Shown here: in pieces, positions 57,665 through 64,000 of the stretch
How the letters are laid out: each line of letters opens with the position of its first letter
How positions within the stretch are numbered: position 1 is the stretch's first letter
Made by a program: the position numbers and the translations under genes
Notes under the pieces: model-generated
The model's database searches: none
What the model was told of the DNA's origin: nothing
The model's input: the letters and a program-made list of their open reading frames with translations, nothing else
Assembly (NCBI GenBank): GCA_027257055.1
Contig: JAPVLO010000073.1
Location: forward strand, 62,001 to 126,000
DNA from: Cephalopachus bancanus
Lineage: Eukaryota > Chordata > Mammalia > Primates > Tarsiidae
DNA: 64,000 nucleotides
Direction: 5' to 3'

Positions 57665-58420
57665 TATGAGTAAGGTAGTCTATGCATTTCTAACTTGTGT
57701 TGCTCAAGCGTTTTGAGAATTTTGCATTTACACTGAAAAGAGATATTTATAGATTTCTTGAGATGTTCTTGTCTGATTTTAGTATTGAAGTAATATTGGT
57801 CTAATAATATGAGTTTGAAGATTCTCCTCATTTTCTCACTATTGGAAGATTTTATGAAGTGTTGGTATTAAACATTTTCCCCATATTTTGTTTCATTCAC
57901 CAGTGAAGCCATTTGAGATTTGAATTTCTTTGGGAAATAATTTTATTATTATTACTACTAATGCAATCTCTTTGCTAGTTATAAGTCCCTTCAGATTTTC
58001 TACTTCTTAATTCAGGTTAGATAGTTTATGTCATGAGAATATGCCCATTTTATCTAGGTTGCCTAATTAACTATATTAAATGCTCATAGTATTCCCTTAT
58101 AATCTATCTTATTTCTACAAAGTCATTAGAAATATCTTCTCTCTCATTTTTTATTTTAGTAATTTGAGACTGCTTTTTTTATCCTTGTCAGTTTTGCTAA
58201 AATATTGTTAATTTTTTATCTTTTCAAAGAAATGACTTTTGATATAATCAATTTTAGTGAATTTAATATCTATTTCATTTATTTCTTATCTGTATTTATA
58301 ATTATCTTAATTTGTATGTTTTAGTTATAGTTTTCTCTTCTTTTTCTAGTTTCTTAAGGTAGAAGTTTATGTCTGGCTAAATAAATCAATTCTTGGGAGT
58401 GAGAATTTTTTCATGTATCA
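57665..58420 (-). mobile_element. Host L1M of the nest, segment 3, antisense
   Basis: Reversed old L1 ORF2: ATTTCTTGAGATGTTCTTGT, TGATTTTAGTATTGAAGTAA, TTTTCAAAGAAATGACTTTT. It follows in order from segment 2. The right edge is approximate. Confidence 0.65.
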
Positions 58421-58849
58421 AAATAAATTTTGAGATGAAGCAAATAATGTCAATTTTCTTGAAATGGTACTTTTGGAAAGATCAGAATTTTGTGTCACCT
58501 CCAATGACTACTAGTCTGCTCATTTACATTGAAACTGCAGAGCTATTGATTTTCAGGGACATTAAGGAAGACATAAGAGAAGGATGGAAATAGAGCAGAT
58601 GAAGTTACTACAAAGCTCACTGTTCTCATTGAAAAACAACTAATTTTATTGAATTAATGCTGCTTGTATTGTCATAAAACTTTGTTTAATGACCAGAATT
58701 GTGAAAAATATTGATTTTGACACATTTTAGTAATATTCTCATAGCTTTTAGTGAGGACTAAATTTTCAGAGCCCCTTATTTTCTCCTCCATGTTCCCTCT
58801 ATCTAGAATAAATATAGAGAACACAAAGGACTTAAAAATATATAATTTT

Positions 58850-60765
58850 AAATGAATAAGAAGTTTTTACAACTGATGTCACAAAAAGGTAAAGGTTTAT
58901 AAGACTACTATGAACAACTGTTCACCAAAAAATCGGTTAACTCAAATGGTTAAATTCCTAGAAACATACATACTACCAGGACTTGGAAAACATAAAAAAT
59001 CTGTACTGACCTATAGCAAGTAAGGAGATTGAATCAGTAGTAAAAAAAAAAAAAAAACTCACGTTGAAGAAAAGCTTAGGACCCAAAGACTTCCCCGGTG
59101 AATTCTATGAAGTATTTCAATTAAAAAAATGCCAATTCTTCTCAAACTTTTCAAAAAATTTGAGAGAGGGGAACATTTTCAAATTCATTTTACATGGCCA
59201 GCATTACAAAGCCAGATAAAGACCTACAAGAAAAGACCATTAGAGACAACCCTGATGAACATACATATTCATTAGAGTACTAGCAAACTGAATTCAACAA
59301 CATATTAAAAGGATCATACATCATGATCAAGGGGATTTATTTCTGGGATGCAAGATTTGTTCAATATAGATAAATCAATAAATGTAATACACCACGGAAT
59401 TAAGAATTAACAGAATGAAGAATAAAAATCATTTGTCATCTTGATAGATGTATAAAAGCATCTAACAAAATTCAACATTCTTTCATGATAACTCAACAAA
59501 TTAGGTATATAATGAATATACTTCAATATAATAAAGGCCATATATGACAAATCCATAACTAATATTATACTCAATGTTGAAAACTGAAAGCTTCTTCTCT
59601 AGGGTCATAAACAACAAAAAGATGCCTACTCTCATCACTTTTATTCAGCATAGTATTGGAGGTCCTAGTCCAAAAAACTAGGCAAAGAAAAATAATAAAA
59701 GTCATCTAAATTGAAACAAATGTTAAATCGTGCCTCTCTCCAATCAACACTATTTTATAGAAAACTCGAAAGAGTCCACTGAAAAACTTTTGGAAATAAG
59801 AAATGAATTCAAGTAAAATTGCAAAATATGAAATCTATATTAAAAAATCAGTTGAATTATGACCAACATGGTGGTGCATTTCTGTAATCCTAACATTTTG
59901 AGAAGACAATGTAGGAGGATTGCTTGAGCCTAGGAGTTCAAGGTCAGCCTAGACAGCATAGCAAGACCATGTGTCTACAAAAAATAATAATGATAATTAG
60001 CCAGGTATGGGGGCTCACACTTATAGTCCCAGTTACTCAGGAGGCTGAGATGAAAGGATCAGCTGAAGCTTGAAGGCTGAAGCTGTGTTGTGCCACTGCA
60101 CTCAAGCCTGTGTAACAGAGTGATACTCCAACACACACACAAAATCAGTTGAGTTTCTATACACTAACAAAGAATGATCCAAAAAAATTAAGAAAATAAT
60201 TATATTTATAATAGTATCAAAAAGAATAAAATAGGAATAGATTTAACTAAGTGAAATATCTATACACTGAAAGCTATGACACTGATGAACGAAACTGAAC
60301 ATGCAAATGGAAAAATTTCTCATATTCATGTTAATTGGAATAATTAATATTGCTAAAATGTCCATATTACCAAAAGCAATTTACAGATTCAATTCAATCC
60401 CTATCAAAATTACAGTAGCATTTTTTTACAGAAATAGAAAAACCATTTCTAAAATCTATATAAAATCAAAAAAAGAATCTAAATACCCAAAGTAATCTTG
60501 AGAAAGAACAAAGCTGGAGGCATCACAATTCTTAATTTCAAACTATATGCAGAACTATTGTAAACAAAAAAGTGTAGTTCCCACATAAAAACAAATACAT
60601 AGACTCTTAGAATATAGAGCCCATAAATAAACTCATATATATAGAGAGAGAATAAATTAATTTTTCACAAGAGTTCCAGGAATAAACAATGAAGAAATTC
60701 TTTGTAATAAATGGTGCTTGAAAAACTGGATATCCATGCAAAAGAATGCATTTAAGTAAAACTTA
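58850..60765 (+). mobile_element. Old L1 ORF2 fragment, sense, with an Alu inside
   Basis: ACTACTATGAACAACTGTTC, CATACTACCAGGACTTGG-like text, GATCAAGGGGATTTATTTCT and ATCATTTGTCATCTTGATAG follow the order of L1 ORF2. After the Alu, the frame at 60301-60495 gives [20 protein letters not shown]. Many stops. An older lineage than the copies at 20-57 kb. Confidence 0.85.
59856..60140 (+). mobile_element. Old Alu, sense, 12-bp target duplication
   Basis: AAAATCAGTTGA at 59844-59855 and 60141-60152. Diverged Alu (GACCAACATGGTGGTGCATT at the start; CACTGCACTCAAGCCTGTG near the end), with an ACACACAC tail. Confidence 0.95.
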
Positions 60766-60861
60766 ATGAGAATTATGCATTTTAAAAAGCAAAGTCAGTT
60801 GACTAATATATCTTTATTTGTAATTTGTGGTCATAAATGGATGAGGCTTCATTTTCTTGTA

Positions 60862-61170
60862 CAGGCATGCCTAGGAGATATTGTGGGTTTAGTGTCACAC
60901 AACTGTAATAAAGTTAATATCACAATAAAGTGGATTACACACATGTTTTGGTTTCCCAGTGCATATAAAGTTTATGTTTACACTATACCAAAGCTTATTA
61001 AGCACAAAACTGCATTATGTCTAAAAAACAATGTACATATTTCAATTAGGAAAATACTTTATTGCTAAAACATGCTAATGGCTATCTGAGCTTTAAGAAA
61101 GTCATAATTGTTTTGTTTGATGTTGACGGCTGCTGACTGAATCAGAGAAGTGGCTACTAAAGGTTGGGGT
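60862..61170 (-). mobile_element. Tigger1-like DNA transposon, part 1 (3' end)
   Basis: A TA at 60860-60861, then CAGGCATGCCTAGGAGATAT, the terminal repeat of Tigger1 read from its 3' end. The next 300 bases keep the family text (TTTCCCAGTGCATATAAAGT; ATGTCTAAAAAACAATGTAC). It resumes at 61653. Confidence 0.9.
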
Positions 61171-61652
61171 ATGAAAGGGTAGAGCACAAAATGATGGTTC
61201 TTTGGTCATCCTGAATAGACCTGGTCATGTGCTTAGGTCAATGCTGCATCCACTGCAATAATCATTAACTAGAAGAACAACCAGTTTCCGAGGCCCCTGC
61301 ATGAATTTCATTCTATTTGGTCAAAAGACTTAAGATTAACATTTTTGTTCCAAGAATTTACCTTCCAGTTACTGACCCTAACCACCTGTGACTGACCTAC
61401 ACAACCATCTTCGGTCAGACATACAGAGAAACAGATCACCTTATCACCATGAAAACAGCTTCTTTATTATCTCACCTAACCATTTTTGTTTGCTCCCATG
61501 AAGAAAAACTGTATAAATCCCAGCCTCAAACATTTGGGGCCATGCTGTTCTCTTAGTGTCCAGCCCCTTCTCCCTCTTGATAAATGAATTAACTCTGTTT
61601 TTTAATCTACTTTCTATGTAAATCTTTGTTTTATTGGCAGAACTGACCTAAT
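61171..61652 (+). mobile_element. Solo LTR-like insertion in Tigger
   Basis: 482 bases flanked by GGGGT (61166-61170 and 61653-61657; TGGGGT if one more base is counted). It contains a TATA-like CTGTATAAATCCCAGCC at about 61509, CTTCTCCCTCTTGATAAATG and a TCTTTGTTTTATTGG end. Size, duplication length and layout fit a solo LTR. The termini do not read TG...CA clearly, and I cannot name the family. Confidence 0.6.
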
Positions 61653-62175
61653 GGGGTGGCTTATTTCACTTCTTAAAATAAGACAGCAATAAAGTTTGTC
61701 ACATTGGTTGACTTCTTTCACAAAATATTCTGGAATATACAATGCTGTTTGATTGCATTTTATTCACACAAAAACTTTTTGAAAAATGCCAATAATTTTT
61801 TCAAATCCTGATGGCTGCCTTATAAACTAAGGTTATGGAATATTCTAAATTGTTTCTTGTCATCTCAACAATGATTACAGCATCTTTACCAGGAGTACTT
61901 TCCATCTCAAGAAACCGAGATGAGCAAAAAACTTTTTCAGAAGGTTTTAATCAACTTTATCCAGATCCATCAGAGGAAGCACCATGGAAACTATAGCCAT
62001 ATAAGGTGTATTTCTTAAATAATAAGACTTGAAAGTCAAAATTACTCCTTGATCTGTGGGCTGCATAATGGCTGTTGGGTTAGCAAGCATGAAAACAACA
62101 TCTATCTCCTTGTACAATTTGATTAGAGTTCTTGGTTGACCGTGTACATTGGTAATGAGCACTAAGGGCATTTTT
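61653..62175 (-). pseudogene. Tigger1-like transposon, part 2, with transposase remnant
   Basis: Continues the element (GTGGCTTATTTCACTTCTTA). The minus frame 61947-62171 gives the end of a pogo/Tigger-type DDE transposase: [20 protein letters not shown], the conserved block holding the last catalytic Asp (QPTDQG). An internal deletion near 61945 joins it to non-adjacent sequence. It was a cut-and-paste transposase; here only a fragment. The element breaks off at about 62175. Confidence 0.88.
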
Positions 62176-64000
62176 TTTTCTAAGCAGTAGAACTAAACAC
62201 AGAACATCTCTAACTGCCTACCTAGTCTTGTTACACTAAGATCATGTAATACTCTACAAAGCAGTTACACATTTTGAAATTGCACTAGACCAGAATGTTC
62301 CAGTCCTTGAATATTTTCAAAAAATTAATTTTATGATATTTTTCACTTATTTAACTTCTCTGGTGGTATATAACTTCAATTACTTGGAATTGACTTTTAA
62401 AATAAGATTACTGCTAATTCTCATGTTTTATCTTCATTGCATTTAGCATATTAAACATTTAGCATATACCTAAACAGAAGAAAACTTCTTTCTGGTTATA
62501 TTATTATCCTAATGTATGTAGATATTTGTGTTATAATGAAAGAAACTTGAAGAGAACCTATTTATAAGATATAAAAGAATGTACATTTAATTTTGTATCC
62601 TTAGGTTCCTACGTAAAGTTGTTTTATTATCAGTCATTCATATTTACTTATTATACGTTGTGAATTATTGATAATGTTGATAGCATTGTTTACTGCTAAT
62701 GACATAAAAGTTTGTAGTAGATATCTTAAATTAAATCAGAGTCCAATACTATATTTGTGGCAAAATGTGAACAGACTAAAGGTAATATTTTGCTAAATAA
62801 ATATATGATTATTACAGAAAATTCATATTTTACAAATGGGCAAGTAAAGTTAATCTGTAATCTGTTCAACCATAGTTGTACATTTTTAGGTTTTTGTTAT
62901 CAATGCACCTGTATTTATGTGGGATCATACTTGACATACTGCTTTATAACTTCATTTTTTTAATATTATAATTTTCTTTTACTTTTTCAATCTTTACAGT
63001 TTGGACATATTCATATTTCAGTAACGTTTTTCTAGATAGTTATGCTAAATACTTTTATATACTTGCATTTTCTGGATTATCATAATTTAAAAAAAATTAT
63101 AATCCTGGATATATGGATCTTTGTTTTCAGTTATTTCCTTTAAAAAAGATTAAATGAAAGTATATACAAATTTGAAAATCAATTGAGATTTACCAAAAAA
63201 CAAATTGAGGACGTAGATTAAGTGGTTAAAAAATGTTTAAAGGTTTTGATATCTATTGTTAAATTGTCATTCAAAATAATCAACTTATCTTTTTATAAAC
63301 ACTGTGTAAAAATAGCTCAATATAAAGGATCTTTAATCAATTATATAGTCAGTGTAGCTATACTTTTCATCATTTACTTTAATGGGTAATTAAAAAGACT
63401 GGATATTGACCTAAATTCTATCTTCTGTGTGCAGTATTCAGATTACCTTTACAGAATCATAAATGCTGGCTTTATTTGCCTTTTGGTTACTTTGCAATAA
63501 TGTTTATTTTCATTCTTATAAGGAGTTGGGAATTAAAAAATGTATTAACTAACAAACCATTTTCTCAAAACTATAACCAGACTTATATTATGATTTCTTT
63601 TTTGTCCTAAGTATTCCCAGCAAAGACAAGCTACCCTAGAATTGCATATTTGACAGGTGGTTTTATCATTAAGTCTTTGATATTTTTTGCATAGACGTTT
63701 AAATAGCATTTGTTTATTAATTCAACAAAAGTTGCACCCTTTGAATATAACACCATGATGGTGATGGAGTTATAAGTGAATAAAACAGCCTGGTCTCAAA
63801 GTGTTTAAAATCAGTTGGGGAGAGATTAGCGTAAAGAACTAGTATACAAGATGAGGTGCCAAATGTCTCAGGGAATTGTGAATGTGAAGAGAGACTCCAG
63901 GAGAATGCCGATAGAAACAATTGCTTCTATCCAAAGGAACCAGATAAGTAGACATTGCTTAGAACATGAAATGTTGGATGGGGTTGTATTATATTTTCCC
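62176..64000. other. AT-rich stretch to window end
   Basis: No gene seen. Around 63690-63900 the order TTATTAATTCAACAAAAG, GTGAATAAAACAGCCTGGTC and GTTGGGGAGAGATTAG faintly resembles an old L2-like repeat, not claimed further. Confidence 0.4.

Noticed and set aside
62757..62963. 68-codon plus frame
   Set aside because: AT-rich chance frame; no domain, no neighbouring exon signals.

Overview
This window is mammalian, non-coding nuclear DNA: AT-rich, with microsatellites, 7SL-derived dimeric Alu elements, L1 LINEs in several age classes, MaLR and ERVL retroviral relics, and mariner and Tigger DNA transposons. Dimeric Alus mean a primate. The young Alus are not the anthropoid S/Y type: they carry the stretch CTACAATAAATCAAAAAATT between the arms, an altered left-arm promoter and a re-paired right arm. 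I saw no tRNA-derived SINE of the kind that crowds loris, galago and lemur DNA. My best inference is a tarsier or a close non-anthropoid lineage, at moderate confidence. I found no intact host gene, exon set, structural RNA gene, CpG island or CRISPR array. Every longer open frame that I examined lies inside or antisense to a mobile element, or has no coding signature; one segment near 38.7 kb stays unassigned.

Layout. 1-4.9 kb: antisense L1 (ORF2, ORF1, 5' UTR) broken by an Alu. 5.1-8.2 kb: half-Alu, antisense mariner transposase start, antisense ERVL pol relic. 9-13.4 kb: Alu, MLT1 LTR, sense ERVL pol relic, antisense MLT2-like LTR. 13.4-19.7 kb: mostly unique AT-rich DNA with one Alu and an old L1 tail. 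19.7-25 kb: sense L1 with internal deletion and duplication, then a young Alu. 25-30 kb: quiet DNA with MIR fragments. 30-39 kb: dense Alus, an MLT1, old L1 tails, a third ERVL relic and a solo LTR with a CCAAT-box cluster.

39.3-58.4 kb is a nest that can be read layer by layer. One old antisense L1 was split by a mariner and by a palindromic Tigger-like element. A full-length sense L1 (about 7.2 kb) then entered the mariner and received two Alus. The Tigger-like element received a near-complete antisense L1, whose own tail took a second antisense L1, and also a 3' L1 fragment. Target-site duplications support most layers. 58.8-60.8 kb: old sense L1 with an Alu. 60.9-62.2 kb: Tigger1-like relic split by a solo LTR with a 5-6 bp duplication. 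The rest is AT-rich.

The most interesting signals are at repeat level: young Alus whose left-arm promoter looks more tRNA-like than that of the older copies, a hydrophobic leader frame shared by the 5' UTRs of two L1s, and the nest itself. I found no undescribed gene system and do not claim one. Family names come from recognition by eye; element ends without a stated duplication are good to about 20-50 bases.
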